54,666 bases of DNA from Elusimicrobiota bacterium (GCA_016205025.1 JACQJO010000047.1:1-54666), one strand, 5' to 3'. Positions 7,772-16,184 are shown, counted from the stretch's first letter. Program-made: numbers and translations. Notes: generated by a model from the letters alone, not told the origin.

Positions 7772-8485
7772 TCATTTTATGAGCGTTCCCACCTTCTCGC
7801 CACGGACCGCCCTGGCGATATTGCCGGGGACGTTTAAATCGAAGACCAAAACCGCGATTTTATTGTCCATACAAAGCGTAAAAGCGGATGTATCCATAAT
7901 TTTAAGTCTTTTGCTGATCGCTTCGTTGAAATCCAGAGTGCTGTATTTTTTCGCTTTTGAATTTTTCTTGGGATCATCCGTATAAACCCCGTCCACCTTG
8001 GTCGCTTTCAAAAGCACCTGGGCTCCGATCTCGATCGATCTTAAGGCCGCTGTGGTGTCGGTGGTAAAGTACGGCGAGCCGATGCCGCCGGCAAAAATAA
8101 CGACCCTTTTTTTCTCCAGATGCCGCGCGGCGCGGCGCGGGATATAAGGCTCGGCGAGTTTGGTGACCTCGATCGCGCTTTGAACCCGCGTCGGAATGCC
8201 TCTTTTTTCCAGAGCGTCCTGCAGGGCGAGGGAATTGATGATGGTGGCCAGCATTCCCATGTTATCCGCCGTCACCCTGTTGATGGAGGCCGCTTCATCC
8301 GAACCTCCCCTCCAGATGTTGCCCCCGCCGATGACAATGGCCAACTGCGCGCCAACGTGGTAGGCTTTTTCGATTTCGGTGGTAATGCGCCTTAAGGCGT
8401 CGGTTGAAATGCCGTGGGTTTGCTTTCCGAGAAGAGCTTCGCCGGAGAGCTTTAAAACAACCCGGCGATATTTCGGTTCAGTCAC
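7772..8485 (-). CDS. pyrH: UMP kinase
   Basis: The enzyme phosphorylates UMP to UDP in the cytoplasm. The roughly 237 residues show L-K-L-S-G-E-A-L at the N-terminus, the G-G-G-N-I-W-R-G loop near 60, and the D-N-x-G-M-L-A-T-I-I-N segment. I chose the GTG at 8485 (V-T-E-P-K-Y-R-R), because this gives the family N-terminus; longer frames overlap tsf. The start lies four bases past the tsf stop without a good Shine-Dalgarno sequence, which fits coupling to tsf. Confidence 0.94.
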   Translation of the reverse strand: MTEPKYRRVVLKLSGEALLGKQTHGISTDALRRITTEIEKAYHVGAQLAIVIGGGNIWRGGSDEAASINRVTADNMGMLATIINSLALQDALEKRGIPTRVQSAIEVTKLAEPYIPRRAARHLEKKRVVIFAGGIGSPYFTTDTTAALRSIEIGAQVLLKATKVDGVYTDDPKKNSKAKKYSTLDFNEAISKRLKIMDTSAFTLCMDNKIAVLVFDLNVPGNIARAVRGEKVGTLIK

Positions 8486-8489
8486 AGCT

Positions 8490-9137
8490 TTATGTTTTGC
8501 TGTTATTGGTATTGGTTGATGTAATTTCTTCTCCGACCTGGTACCGGGCAAATCGGCGGATAACGATGTTTTCCCCGACTTTGGCCACGGTTTGGGCCAC
8601 CAGATCGCTGACTTTAGTTTTCCCGGAAGTGTCCCTGACCGATGGCTGATCCATTAAACAAAAATCGGTATAAAATTTGGCCAATTTTCCCTCCGCCATT
8701 TTTTCAACCGCCTGGGCCGGTTTTCCGGAAGCCACGGCCTGCTGGCGGTAGATCTCTTTTTCTTTTTCGATAACGGCCGAGGGGACGTCGTTTCGGCCAA
8801 TCCAGCGAGGATTTAAGGCCGCGATCTGAAGCGCCACCTCGCGGCCTAAATTTTGAAAATCTTGGGACTTGGCCACGAAATCGGTTTCGCAGTTAAGCTC
8901 AACCATAACCCCCACTTTGCCGCTGTGATGGATATAGTTGATAACTAGGCCTTCCGTGGCGGTCCGGCCCGCTCTTTGAGCGGCGCTGGCCAAACCTTTC
9001 TTTCTTAATTCTTCAACCGCTTTTTCAAAATCTCCGCCGGACTCCTGTAAAGCTTTCTTGCAGTCCATGAAACCGGCGCCGGTTTTCTCGCGCAGTTTGG
9101 CGACTTGATCGGCGGAAACAGCCGTAGCCATGGCCAT
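8490..9137 (-). CDS. tsf: elongation factor Ts
   Basis: EF-Ts exchanges GDP on EF-Tu. The 215 residues contain the N-terminal UBA-like domain with K-L-R-E-K-T-G-A-G-F-M-D-C-K-K-A-L and the core segment V-E-L-N-C-E-T-D-F-V-A-K. The protein is of the short class, lacking most of the second core repeat, as in cyanobacteria and Thermus. Its ATG overlaps the rpsB stop by one base (TAATG). A second ATG two codons inside is an equal candidate start. Confidence 0.95.
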   Translation of the reverse strand: MAMATAVSADQVAKLREKTGAGFMDCKKALQESGGDFEKAVEELRKKGLASAAQRAGRTATEGLVINYIHHSGKVGVMVELNCETDFVAKSQDFQNLGREVALQIAALNPRWIGRNDVPSAVIEKEKEIYRQQAVASGKPAQAVEKMAEGKLAKFYTDFCLMDQPSVRDTSGKTKVSDLVAQTVAKVGENIVIRRFARYQVGEEITSTNTNNSKT

Positions 9138-9907
9138 TAGGCGGGCTCGGGACTTGGGCCGGCCGCTTCGGGGGCGGCCACCGCGGTCAGCATCGCGACT
9201 TCCGGATTGGTTTCGGCTGGACTCGCTTTCGCCTTGACATCCACGACGGCCTGCGATAAAGACTGGGTAAAAAACCGGATCGATCGGACCGCGTCGTCAT
9301 TACCGGGTATCGGGTAATCAAGCAGATCTGGGTCCGCATTGGTATCGCAGATGGCAATGATGGGAACTCTCACCGACCTGGCCTCAAGCGTGGCGGTCAT
9401 CTCCTCAATCGTATCCACGATAAAAAGAGCCTCCGGAAGCCGGGTCATAGTTTTGATGCCTTCGTATTTATTGGTCAAGGCTTCCAATTCACGGGTGAAT
9501 TTGCGTCCCTCCTTTTTGTTTAAGACGTCTAAAATCCCCTCCTGCTTCATCTTTTCCATCTGAATCAAGCGGTCAATGCTTTTTCTGACCGTGCCAAAAT
9601 TGGTCAGCGTTCCCCCAACCCACCGGCTGGTCACGTAAAACTCGCCGCAACGCATAGCTTCCGTTCTGACTGTTTCCTGCGACTGGCGCTTGGTTCCCAC
9701 AAAAAGGATTCTCCCGCCGCGCGAAGCGATGTCTTCCGTGAATTTTAAAGCGCGTTTCAATTCTTTGGCTGATTTCTGAAGATCAATGATATGGATGTTG
9801 TTTCTGGATCCATAGATGTATTTGGCCATCTTGGGGTTCCAGCGGCGGGTCTGGTGCCCAAAATGGGCGCCCGCCTCCAGCATCGATTTGATAGATATCG
9901 GCTGCAT
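9137..9907 (-). CDS. rpsB: 30S ribosomal protein S2
   Basis: S2 is a small-subunit ribosomal protein. The 256 residues show the conserved L-E-A-G-A-H-F-G-H-Q-T-R-R-W-N-P-K-M near the start, I-D-L-Q-K-S, and the P-I-x-A-I-C-D-T-N-A-D-P segment. The tail is longer and alanine-rich compared with E. coli. It leads the rpsB-tsf pair, and tatA lies just upstream. Confidence 0.97.
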   Translation of the reverse strand: MQPISIKSMLEAGAHFGHQTRRWNPKMAKYIYGSRNNIHIIDLQKSAKELKRALKFTEDIASRGGRILFVGTKRQSQETVRTEAMRCGEFYVTSRWVGGTLTNFGTVRKSIDRLIQMEKMKQEGILDVLNKKEGRKFTRELEALTNKYEGIKTMTRLPEALFIVDTIEEMTATLEARSVRVPIIAICDTNADPDLLDYPIPGNDDAVRSIRFFTQSLSQAVVDVKAKASPAETNPEVAMLTAVAAPEAAGPSPEPA

Positions 9908-9954
9908 AAATTAAATTTTTAAAAAATCTGCTTCACCGGGGGTCGTCCGCGCGT

Positions 9955-10113
9955 TCAGGGTTTTTCTTCTTCCGTTTCCGTTTTTAACTCTTTCCGGAAT
10001 ATCCTGAAAGCTTCGCCAAAAGATTTCGCTAACTGCGGCAGGCGGCTTGGCCCGAATAGCAGCAAGGCGACGACTCCGATGACAAGGATCTCGCCCCACC
10101 CCAAATTAAACAT
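9955..10113 (-). CDS. tatA: TatA/E-type twin-arginine translocase subunit
   Basis: TatA forms the pore of the Tat export system in the inner membrane. The 52-residue frame starts M-F-N-L-G-W-G-E-I-L and has one membrane segment (about residues 8-20), then the hallmark F-G-P-S-R-L-P-Q-L-A hinge at 20-29 and an amphipathic helix (residues 30-45). A glutamate/lysine-rich tail follows. It is short for TatA but complete. A TATAAT (plus 10121-10126) lies just before the start; its -35 is unclear, and transcription from it would begin almost at the ATG. No tatB or tatC is in the window. Confidence 0.9.
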   Translation of the reverse strand: MFNLGWGEILVIGVVALLLFGPSRLPQLAKSFGEAFRIFRKELKTETEEEKP

Positions 10114-10120
10114 TGAGTTT

Positions 10121-10126
10121 ATTATA
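10121..10126 (-). promoter_or_regulatory. candidate -10 box upstream of tatA/rpsB
   Basis: TATAAT on the minus strand lies 8 bp before the tatA start. No convincing -35 is present at 16-18 bp, so this is a weak call. It would give a leaderless or nearly leaderless tatA transcript continuing into rpsB. Confidence 0.35.
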
Positions 10127-10161
10127 GATTATTGAAGGCTTTTAAAATCGTCTTCGCCAAG

Positions 10162-10644
10162 TTATAACAGCAACGACAGGAAGGCCACCAGCAATCCTAC
10201 CGCAGCGCCTGCTCCCGTTCCGATGACAAGCCACCAAGCGTTGGAAGCGACCGCTGCAACAACGGCGCCCGCCGCCAAGCCCGCGAGCGCTCCGGTCAGA
10301 GCGGCGCTCCAAAAATAACTTTTAACGATGCCGTCTAAAATATGATTAACGGGCGTCCCGATGGGATCGCCGCGCCGCAAAGCGGCGCGGCCGCCAAAAC
10401 GCAGGCCGTTAATCTTGGCGAACATCTCCTCATCTAAAGAGCCCTGTGAACCTCTGCCGACCGGCAACACGAGGGGCGCCCGGGCCAAGTCAGCCCGGCT
10501 TTGCGATTCCTTAAAATAAGAACCGATCGCCGCGGCCTGGCGCTCCATCGCCTGATCGCCTAACCGAACCATATTGGCCGAAACATCATCCGCCGCCATG
10601 GCAACGGCCAGCGCGACAATGCCAAAAATTAATGTTGGTTTCAT
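10162..10644 (-). CDS. secreted/membrane hypothetical protein with glycine-alanine-rich tail
   Basis: I do not recognise this 160-residue protein. Residues 1-24 form a signal peptide (MKPTLIFGIVALAVAMA then a D-D-V-S-A-N site). The middle is soluble and basic. Residues about 108-160 are a glycine/alanine/valine-rich hydrophobic pair of segments (G-A-L-A-G-L-A-A-G-A-V-V-A-A-V, then V-I-G-T-G-A-G-A-A-V-G), which looks like a glycine-zipper membrane anchor. The gene lies downstream of a DosR-like site array (10657-10722), and that promoter would start transcription only a few bases before the ATG. Confidence 0.55.
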   Translation of the reverse strand: MKPTLIFGIVALAVAMAADDVSANMVRLGDQAMERQAAAIGSYFKESQSRADLARAPLVLPVGRGSQGSLDEEMFAKINGLRFGGRAALRRGDPIGTPVNHILDGIVKSYFWSAALTGALAGLAAGAVVAAVASNAWWLVIGTGAGAAVGLLVAFLSLLL

Positions 10645-10656
10645 AAATCTAGAACT

Positions 10657-10722
10657 ATTCTACTTCAGCCGGCTTTTTGCGGCATGGGCCTTTCGGGCAA
10701 TAAAGAAGGGACTTTGGTCCCT
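10657..10722 (-). promoter_or_regulatory. DosR/NarL-like tandem sites and -10 box for the 10644 gene
   Basis: A perfect palindrome AGGGACTTTGGTCCCT (10707-10722) and a second site GGGCCTTTCGGGC (10686-10698) are spaced 22 bp apart, on the same face of the helix. TAGAAT (plus 10657-10662) follows on the minus strand. No -35 is visible, which fits an activator-dependent promoter. The same arrangement precedes 14855 and 19687. Confidence 0.55.
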
Positions 10723-10739
10723 ATGGTTTTTAGGGTCGC

Positions 10740-10870
10740 AAGGGTTTAGCGCAGGGGAGTCACCCATGAACCCAGTAGTGGAGAGGGGCCCCGCGAGCAC
10801 GCGGGGAGAACCGTCGGGACTGGTTCTCGGGTCTGGGGGCAAGGGTGACTCCCCTGCGCTAAACCCCTTC
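10740..10870. repeat. 131-bp palindromic element, copy 1 (intergenic)
   Basis: The ends are perfect 24-bp inverted repeats (10742-10765 and 10843-10866). Inside are two further perfect hairpins: CCCCGCG-agca-CGCGGGG (10789-10806) and GAGAACC/GGTTCTC arms (10806-10828). The right end touches the stop codon of the solute-binding protein gene, so this copy lies right after a stop. Copies 2 and 3 at 41503 and 44090 differ by only a few bases. No transposase is encoded. Confidence 0.95.
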
Positions 10871-12643
10871 TTAGGGCCTCGAATCTTTCTTCGAGTAGGC
10901 GTAAAAATAGGGGTAGTTGTTGAAGTGAAGATTGTTGGTGTTGTCTTGGGAACCGCAGTTTAACACCCAATCACGGCAGACCCGGAACTCCTTGGGCGAG
11001 TAGGTGTAAAACTGGGGGAGGTCTTCGGAAACAATTTGGCTCACCCGGCGGTAGCGCGCGAATCTTTCTTTGGGATCGGCTAAAGAAGAAATCTCCTCGA
11101 TCAAACTGTCGGCTTTGGCATTGGCATAACCTTGAAACCGCGGGAAATAGCCCTGGCTGTGAACCAATCCTGAAACGTAGGAGCGCGCGTCGGGATAATC
11201 CGCGGCGTAGCCCGCGATAAAGATAGGCAGCTTGCGAGCTTCCAGCGCTTCGTAGAATTCCGGGCTCGGTAAGGGATGAATTTTGATTTTAAATTTGGGG
11301 TTGAGTTTTTCCATGCTCTCTTTAAAAATTTCGGCCGCGGCCTGGCGCGTGGCGTTATCCGCGCTGTAGGCGACCGACAGGGTAAACCCGTCATGCCAAA
11401 GCCCGCTGTGCCAATCTTTCTGAAAGAGTTCTTCGGCCTTCTTTATATTTTGTTCGAAACAAAATTCTCCCTTATCGCCGAAGGGAAGGTCCCTGGGGAC
11501 CGGGCCGCAGGCCCGGGTGGCGCGCCGGCCCATGCCTTCGTTGAAAAATTTCGCGTAATCAAAGGCCAAGGCAAAAGCCCTGCGGATGTCGGGATTCGTA
11601 AAAAAGTCGGGCGGGATACCCTGGCCGTCTAAACGGCCGCTGCCCAAAAATTCGTTATCCCGCGCGTCAATGTTAAAGTTAAAAAAGAAAACCTCCCCCA
11701 GGTGGTGGGCGGGAAGCTCCGACACCAAATGAATCCCTTTCAAACGCTGCAGGCGGGGCCATTGGGACGGCTCAAGATAACCGGAATCGGCGTCGCCTGC
11801 CTCCAGCATCAAAAGCCGCACGCCGGGACTCGTGACCGTTTTGAAATAAACTTTTTCTAAGGCCGCCGCGCTTCTCCAATATTTTTCATGGCGCGTCAAA
11901 ATAACCTGCTTGCCTTGCCGGTCGATTTTTTCGAGCTTAAAGGGGCCCGTTCCGTTCATATTTTGATGGAAATAAGAAGCGGCAGCCGGGCGGTTGTTGA
12001 TTTTTGACCAGGTTTCTTCGCGCCCGTCCCACTCTCCGTGCGCGATCGCCCATTTTTTCGAGGTGACAATGGGAAGCGAAGCGATCAGGCTCAAGAATGC
12101 GGCGTCCGGTTTTTTAAGCGTGATCACAAGATCATTGTCCTTGACCCTGACCGCGGCGGCCGCCTCTTTAAAAGAAACAACGATTTTTCCGCTCGCGTCG
12201 CGCGTTGACGAAACCCCCAAAATGGGATTAAGAAGCAGGCCGGCCGGACCGCCCTCGGTGTCGGTCAGCATATAGCGCAAAAAAGAGTATTGGACGTCTT
12301 GGGCCGTCATGGTGGAGCCGTCATGGAAATAAACGTCCTGCCTGATCGGAAATCGATAGATCATGAGATCAGATGAAAGAAGGCCGTTACTCAAATCCGA
12401 AACTTGGGCCGCCAAAAACGGTTCGAAGCTGTCCACGGTTCTGGCGTCCCTGAAGGTAATAAGGGATTCATAAACATTGCCGGTCAAAATAAAACTAACC
12501 GTGTCGAATGCGTTAGCGGGATCCATGGTCAGCCATTCGCGTCCCGTTAAATGAACAAAACTGGATGATGCGGGATTGGGAGCGGCCGGGACGTGCGCCG
12601 CTAACAGAAAATTAAAAACCAAAAAGCAAGATAGTTTTTTCAT
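10871..12643 (-). CDS. ABC transporter substrate-binding protein, family 5 (DppA/OppA-like)
   Basis: This periplasmic protein binds peptides, oligosaccharides or nickel for import. The 590 residues start with a signal peptide (residues about 1-20, ending A-A-H-V-P-A-A) without a lipobox cysteine. The family signatures are present: the F-H-D-G-S-x-M-T-A-Q-D-V segment near 110 and the L-E-A-G-D-A-D region near 265. No permease or ATPase gene is nearby, so it is an orphan and its ligand is unknown. Its ATG overlaps the preceding stop as TAATG, so it is coupled to the 12643-13332 gene. The stop abuts the 131-bp element. Confidence 0.85.
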   Translation of the reverse strand: MKKLSCFLVFNFLLAAHVPAAPNPASSSFVHLTGREWLTMDPANAFDTVSFILTGNVYESLITFRDARTVDSFEPFLAAQVSDLSNGLLSSDLMIYRFPIRQDVYFHDGSTMTAQDVQYSFLRYMLTDTEGGPAGLLLNPILGVSSTRDASGKIVVSFKEAAAAVRVKDNDLVITLKKPDAAFLSLIASLPIVTSKKWAIAHGEWDGREETWSKINNRPAAASYFHQNMNGTGPFKLEKIDRQGKQVILTRHEKYWRSAAALEKVYFKTVTSPGVRLLMLEAGDADSGYLEPSQWPRLQRLKGIHLVSELPAHHLGEVFFFNFNIDARDNEFLGSGRLDGQGIPPDFFTNPDIRRAFALAFDYAKFFNEGMGRRATRACGPVPRDLPFGDKGEFCFEQNIKKAEELFQKDWHSGLWHDGFTLSVAYSADNATRQAAAEIFKESMEKLNPKFKIKIHPLPSPEFYEALEARKLPIFIAGYAADYPDARSYVSGLVHSQGYFPRFQGYANAKADSLIEEISSLADPKERFARYRRVSQIVSEDLPQFYTYSPKEFRVCRDWVLNCGSQDNTNNLHFNNYPYFYAYSKKDSRP

Positions 12644-13332
12644 TAAAAGGCCGCCACCCGGGCGCCCTGGTTGTTAAAGGCGACTGTTTTTTCAAAAGAG
12701 TAGCCGCCGGAATAACCCGCGGGAACAACCTGAACGGTCATTGAAACATTGTTGCCGTAATCCGGGGAGAGTCCCACAACGTAATTTTTGCCGCCGCCGT
12801 CATAAAGGCTGTCCCACAGCCGGCGGCCGTTAGGGTTCAATTTAATAAGCTTGGCCGGATTGGTATTGCCGATCGCGCAGGAGCCCCCCACCCAGCTGTT
12901 GCCATTGGCGTCATAAACGATATCTAAAGCCATGCATTGATGATACTCATCCGTAAATTCCCACCGCGGTTCACAGGTGCTGGAATACTTAAAAGCCAGC
13001 GCATGCCTGCCGTCACGGGATTCGCGAAAACCGGCCACGTAGATGTTGCCCATCGAATCCACGCTTAAAGAATTGGCCTCTTCGCTAAAATCGCTGGGAT
13101 GATAAGTGTTGCAAAGGGTATTTCCGTTGGGATCGTATTTGGCGATCTGGATATAAGATTTTCTGCCGTCAAAACGGTTCAGGATGGAAACGGTATTGCC
13201 AAAGCCGTCTCGAACCGGCGAAAGGCCGGTCCGGCCGCCTTCATTGCGCGCCGAATACCCCGCAAAAATAACACCCGCGCCAAGCGCCGACATGAGCAAA
13301 GCAATTGAGGAAAAAAGAAAGAATTTCTTCAT
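12643..13332 (-). CDS. secreted beta-propeller-like (SBBP-type) protein
   Basis: The roughly 229 residues start with a signal peptide (M-K-K-F-F-L-F-S-S-I-A-L-L-M-S-A-L-G-A-G). Repeated phrases follow: F-G-N-T-V, N-I-Y-V-A-G-F, A-N-G-N-S-W-V-G-G, K-L-N-P-N-G. These repeat about every 40 residues and are typical of SBBP/YVTN-like propeller blades on the cell surface. The gene is coupled to the solute-binding protein downstream. I chose the ATG at 13332 because it starts the signal peptide, and the longer frame only adds sequence from the previous gene. The ligand is not known. Confidence 0.6.
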   Translation of the reverse strand: MKKFFLFSSIALLMSALGAGVIFAGYSARNEGGRTGLSPVRDGFGNTVSILNRFDGRKSYIQIAKYDPNGNTLCNTYHPSDFSEEANSLSVDSMGNIYVAGFRESRDGRHALAFKYSSTCEPRWEFTDEYHQCMALDIVYDANGNSWVGGSCAIGNTNPAKLIKLNPNGRRLWDSLYDGGGKNYVVGLSPDYGNNVSMTVQVVPAGYSGGYSFEKTVAFNNQGARVAAF

Positions 13333-13367
13333 GGAAACGACTATGTTATCAAACAGTGCGGCAGGGT

Positions 13368-14096
13368 TCAATTTTTCGATTTTAATAAACGTAAAACCAA
13401 TCTTGCCGCGCGTTGGTACTGCGCGAAAAAGGGAGGGAAGGTTCCTTGCAGCTGCGCTGAAAGCTGTTTCATTTCACCGGCGCCGGCGGAAGAAACAGTA
13501 ACATGAAGATCAACGACTCCCTTGGCGCCTGATTCACCAATTAACCTCGTAAGATGAACCGCTACGGGTTGACCCCATCGGTTACTCTTAAACCACGATT
13601 GGCTAAAACGGATGACCGCTGGTTGACCAGCTTCGCCTTGCACATGAAACTCGGATAAGGAAAAAGGGGAGGCGCCTGCCTTCTCTTCCAGTAGGATGGA
13701 AATATTTTTTAGTTGCCTTGTAATTCTAAGACAAAATCCATCTTTTCTGATCTTTATCGGTTCTGGATTTGAGACCGTGGAAAAAATATCTCCCAATTTG
13801 CGATTAAGGGACGTTAAGGCAAAATCGGAACGGGATTTCCTGGCAATAGGTAAAGGCGTGCGGCCCGACTTTTGGGAAGGCAGATTGTCACGCAAAAAAT
13901 TTTCAATATCCCGAGGCAGCATCAGCTGTCCTCGTCCATTCGATGAGCGCAAGGCGCCGACCGTAGCCGCCGCGCGGCCAGCGCGCCTGGCAAAAGCGTC
14001 CGCTGTCCACGTTCTTACGGAGGAATCACTCGCCGATAGAGTTCCCAAAACCAACCAACTTAAAAAAGCGGCTCCAGCAATTTTTTTCTTTGTCAT
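13368..14096 (-). CDS. secreted hypothetical protein
   Basis: I do not recognise this protein of about 242 residues. It starts with a signal peptide (M-T-K-K-K-I-A-G-A-A-F-L-S-W-L-V-L-G-T-L-S-A-S), and the mature part is basic. The C-terminal half has alternating strands and long basic segments, and ends L-R-L-L-K-S-K-N. I chose the ATG at 14096 because it starts the signal peptide; an upstream frame is out of keeping with that. A weak DosR-like site (TTGGGATAAAAGCCC on the minus strand, about 14185-14200) precedes it. It is the next gene upstream of the propeller protein. Confidence 0.5.
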   Translation of the reverse strand: MTKKKIAGAAFLSWLVLGTLSASDSSVRTWTADAFARRAGRAAATVGALRSSNGRGQLMLPRDIENFLRDNLPSQKSGRTPLPIARKSRSDFALTSLNRKLGDIFSTVSNPEPIKIRKDGFCLRITRQLKNISILLEEKAGASPFSLSEFHVQGEAGQPAVIRFSQSWFKSNRWGQPVAVHLTRLIGESGAKGVVDLHVTVSSAGAGEMKQLSAQLQGTFPPFFAQYQRAARLVLRLLKSKN

Positions 14097-14237
14097 TAAA
14101 TATCCTAGCCTTAACAATGGTTTTGTCGCCTCCTTAAAAGACTGGCTTAGTTTTGTGTCCATCACCAGCAAGAGCATAAGACACGCTGGGCTTTTATCCC
14201 AAAAGGTGCCCAAGCCCTATCTTAAACGAAATGATCT

Positions 14238-14855
14238 CTAATTTCGGCCCAACCCAAATCCGGCAATGAGCGCTGCCATGCCCGTTAGCATAGCGCCAAC
14301 CTTAACAAAATTGTGCCGGAAGGCATTTTTCTTTGCAATGGAAAGAATGATGGAAGGATCGCCCTGCTTGTAAACCACGCCCAAATTACCCCTGGGAACA
14401 TTCGTTTCTATAAAATCTGCTGTTCTTTGCGCTAGAAACCGCGATCCTCCATAATAGGCACGAGTCCACAGCGCAATTTGAGGAGAACGCTCAACCGGAA
14501 TAACAGCCTTGCCGTCAGCGCGCATATTCAAATGGTAACGCACACCAATTTTCACGTCTCTGGACCCTTTTGCCGCGATCTTGTCAAAGACCCTCTCGAT
14601 TGCTTCAACACTATTGGGTTTCACTCTGATGCGATGATTTTCCACACTAAAATCAATTTTCTTTTGACTCGCCAAAAAATACAATCTGTTGCCACTCACG
14701 ACAGGCACGGTAAGCATGGCCCCGGCGCCTGAAGCTAAAAGAAAAATACTGGAAAACTGCCGGAAAGAAATGAGTCTGTTTTCTGCCCTAAGATTGCCGT
14801 TGCCCAAAGCTAAAAAAATAATCAAAAATAAAATAAATGCTTTATCTGTTCTCAT
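14238..14855 (-). CDS. secreted hypothetical protein with C-terminal hydrophobic segment
   Basis: I do not recognise this 205-residue protein. The N-terminus is a signal peptide (about residues 1-24: M-R-T-D-K-A-F-I-L-F-L-I-I-F-L-A-L-G-N-G-N-L-R-A). A second hydrophobic stretch, L-L-A-S-G-A-G-A-M-L-T-V-P-V-V, lies at about 36-51, and a third, V-G-A-M-L-T-G-M-A-A-L-I-A-G-F-G-L-G, ends the protein. The start at 14855 has GGAG five bases upstream; the ATG at 14894 has none. The promoter at 14919-14985 is of the DosR-like type. Proteins of this size and layout at 10162 and 18663 suggest a shared regulon. Confidence 0.5.
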   Translation of the reverse strand: MRTDKAFILFLIIFLALGNGNLRAENRLISFRQFSSIFLLASGAGAMLTVPVVSGNRLYFLASQKKIDFSVENHRIRVKPNSVEAIERVFDKIAAKGSRDVKIGVRYHLNMRADGKAVIPVERSPQIALWTRAYYGGSRFLAQRTADFIETNVPRGNLGVVYKQGDPSIILSIAKKNAFRHNFVKVGAMLTGMAALIAGFGLGRN

Positions 14856-14918
14856 CTGAACTCCATTTTTTGGCTTCATTAATTTTTCAGCCATTCATCA
14901 CTATTGCCGATCAAGATC

Positions 14919-14985
14919 ATTCTAACATGAAATTGAAATGTTGACGTGGGTCCTTTGGTTCTAAAAAACTGGCACAAAAGTCCTA
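14919..14985 (-). promoter_or_regulatory. DosR/NarL-like tandem sites and -10 box for the 14855 gene
   Basis: Sites GGGTCCTTTGGTTCTA (14948-14963) and GGCACAAAAGTCCTA (14971-14985) end 22 bp apart. TAGAAT (plus 14919-14924) lies exactly 27 bp after the A-A-A-G-G of the proximal site on the minus strand, the same distance as at 19721. The site position corresponds to about -43 from the expected start. Confidence 0.55.
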
Positions 14986-15077
14986 GGTCAATTTGGGCAC
15001 AAAGACTAATGAGTAGTTTACGAAGATTGGATCCATAGAGCCTTCTGTGAATCTTTTTTCTATCCTTTCCGTGACTC

Positions 15078-15103
15078 AAAAAATTTTAGCGATAGCTATC
15101 GCT
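15078..15103 (-). terminator. Rho-independent terminator after the RES toxin
   Basis: On the minus strand AGCGAT-AGCT-ATCGCT forms a 6-bp stem with a tetraloop, followed by AAAA and a run of T residues, two bases beyond the toxin stop. Confidence 0.7.
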
Positions 15104-15105
15104 GT

Positions 15106-15789
15106 TTAATACTCTCGCAGCTCATAAACCTTGCCAATTTTTTTACCGTTCCATTCAAAAATTACGTGTCGCTCCGGCCGGCAATGGCTTAGAACTGCTG
15201 GTCTAAATACGGCAGTACATTGGCCGCCTTTGTGCCTAATACTGTTGTAGGCTATGCCATAGGAAAAATCCTTCATGAGTTCATGGGCCAGGGCTTGGGA
15301 AGCCGTATAACTCGTTTTGCTGTAGACCTTGGCCGCTTTTTTCTTCATGCCTCGGATATCATGAAGATTGCCGTCCAAATCAGCGGTCAAAGCCCTCATC
15401 TCAAGGCGCATGGGACCTTCTTTGGTGCGGCTCATGAAAACCTGGCGATGATGCTTGTTCTCTTCAATGGCGGTTTCCAAAGAATGCGCCGCGTAATAAA
15501 CTCCAAAAGTGCCGTCGCTGAACCGGCTTCCCCCCGGATTTCGATAAGTGAACGGGGCCATGATGTATTCACTGCCCGGGCCAGAAACCCAATCTTTGGA
15601 GGCTACAATGGCAACCTCTCCCCGTTCCTGCCTAAGGCGTTCATTGGTCATTTGCTCAAGCTCTAAAATTGTTTCAACATCTTTGGGGTCTGCCACTTTT
15701 TCCAAAATGCGCTCTTCTGGATACCGAGTTGGAATAATACGCCAGCAAGGCTCCCAGCGCACATGATGGACAGGAAAGTTCACGCCCAT
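15106..15789 (-). CDS. RES-domain toxin
   Basis: RES toxins degrade or modify NAD (family examples are MbcT and ParT). The 227 residues begin with W-R-I-I-P-T-R-Y-P, whose arginine is in the usual place at about residue 18. They then show the glutamate-bearing F-S-D-G-T-F-G-V-Y-Y-A-A-H-S-L-E-T-A-I-E-E region (residues 90-112) and a C-terminal S/A-x-x-x-G segment. The start overlaps the antitoxin stop by 10 bases. It is the second gene of the pair, as in most RES/Xre systems. Confidence 0.85.
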   Translation of the reverse strand: MGVNFPVHHVRWEPCWRIIPTRYPEERILEKVADPKDVETILELEQMTNERLRQERGEVAIVASKDWVSGPGSEYIMAPFTYRNPGGSRFSDGTFGVYYAAHSLETAIEENKHHRQVFMSRTKEGPMRLEMRALTADLDGNLHDIRGMKKKAAKVYSKTSYTASQALAHELMKDFSYGIAYNSIRHKGGQCTAVFRPAVLSHCRPERHVIFEWNGKKIGKVYELREY

Positions 15790-16184
15790 CCGCCTCTTTG
15801 AGCGTCAAGGTATTGGCGGACCACATAGAGGTCGCTGACGCGGCCGGAAAGCATTCTGTCTAACGCTGACTTCCCCCCAAAAAGGTGCGCCGTGTTCGGT
15901 TTTTTAACCCAAACGTCCGCGGCATCCTCATTGGGCAGCAGTACGTGGAGGGCCTTAAATACGCCCAAAAGATACGAGATGCGCTCTAGGGTATCCAAGG
16001 ACAAGTGCCCATCTTCGTCCTTTTTCCACTTGAAAAAAGTGGATCTGGCTGAAGCCCCCAATAGGATCATCTGTTGATCCACATCCAACCCCCAACGACC
16101 CGCGATACGAAAAAAGGCCTTGAGGGCCGGACCGGATGCCGTCTTAGGGTCTAATTTCCTCGGTAAGGTTTCTAGGGCTCCCAT
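15780..16184 (-). CDS. Xre/MbcA/ParS-type (DUF2384) antitoxin
   Basis: The antitoxin neutralises the RES toxin and represses its own promoter. The 134 residues have an Xre-like helical N-terminus (residues about 20-65) and the C-terminal toxin-binding domain with the P-N-x-x-x-x-F/L-G-G-x-x-x-L-D-R-M-L-S-G pattern. The start has an excellent Shine-Dalgarno sequence (GGGAGGTGA) and lies just after a consensus promoter at 16207-16235. Between the -35 and -10 the inverted repeat AAGTC/GACTT could be the operator. Confidence 0.88.
   Translation of the reverse strand: MGALETLPRKLDPKTASGPALKAFFRIAGRWGLDVDQQMILLGASARSTFFKWKKDEDGHLSLDTLERISYLLGVFKALHVLLPNEDAADVWVKKPNTAHLFGGKSALDRMLSGRVSDLYVVRQYLDAQRGGWA

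Noticed and set aside
7669..7985. Open frames within and across the heptamer hairpins, with S-T-Q-H and A-L-S-T phrases
   Set aside because: They are translations of tandem repeats, overlap real gene ends, and lack starts or codon use like neighbours.
9911..10099. Open frame beginning M-G-R-D-P-C over tatA
   Set aside because: It overlaps the short TatA frame, which has the family motif and hydrophobic helix.
10740..10870. 131-bp element as a full insertion sequence
   Set aside because: It is too short for a transposase and no open frame but the translated loop exists; only a non-autonomous element fits.
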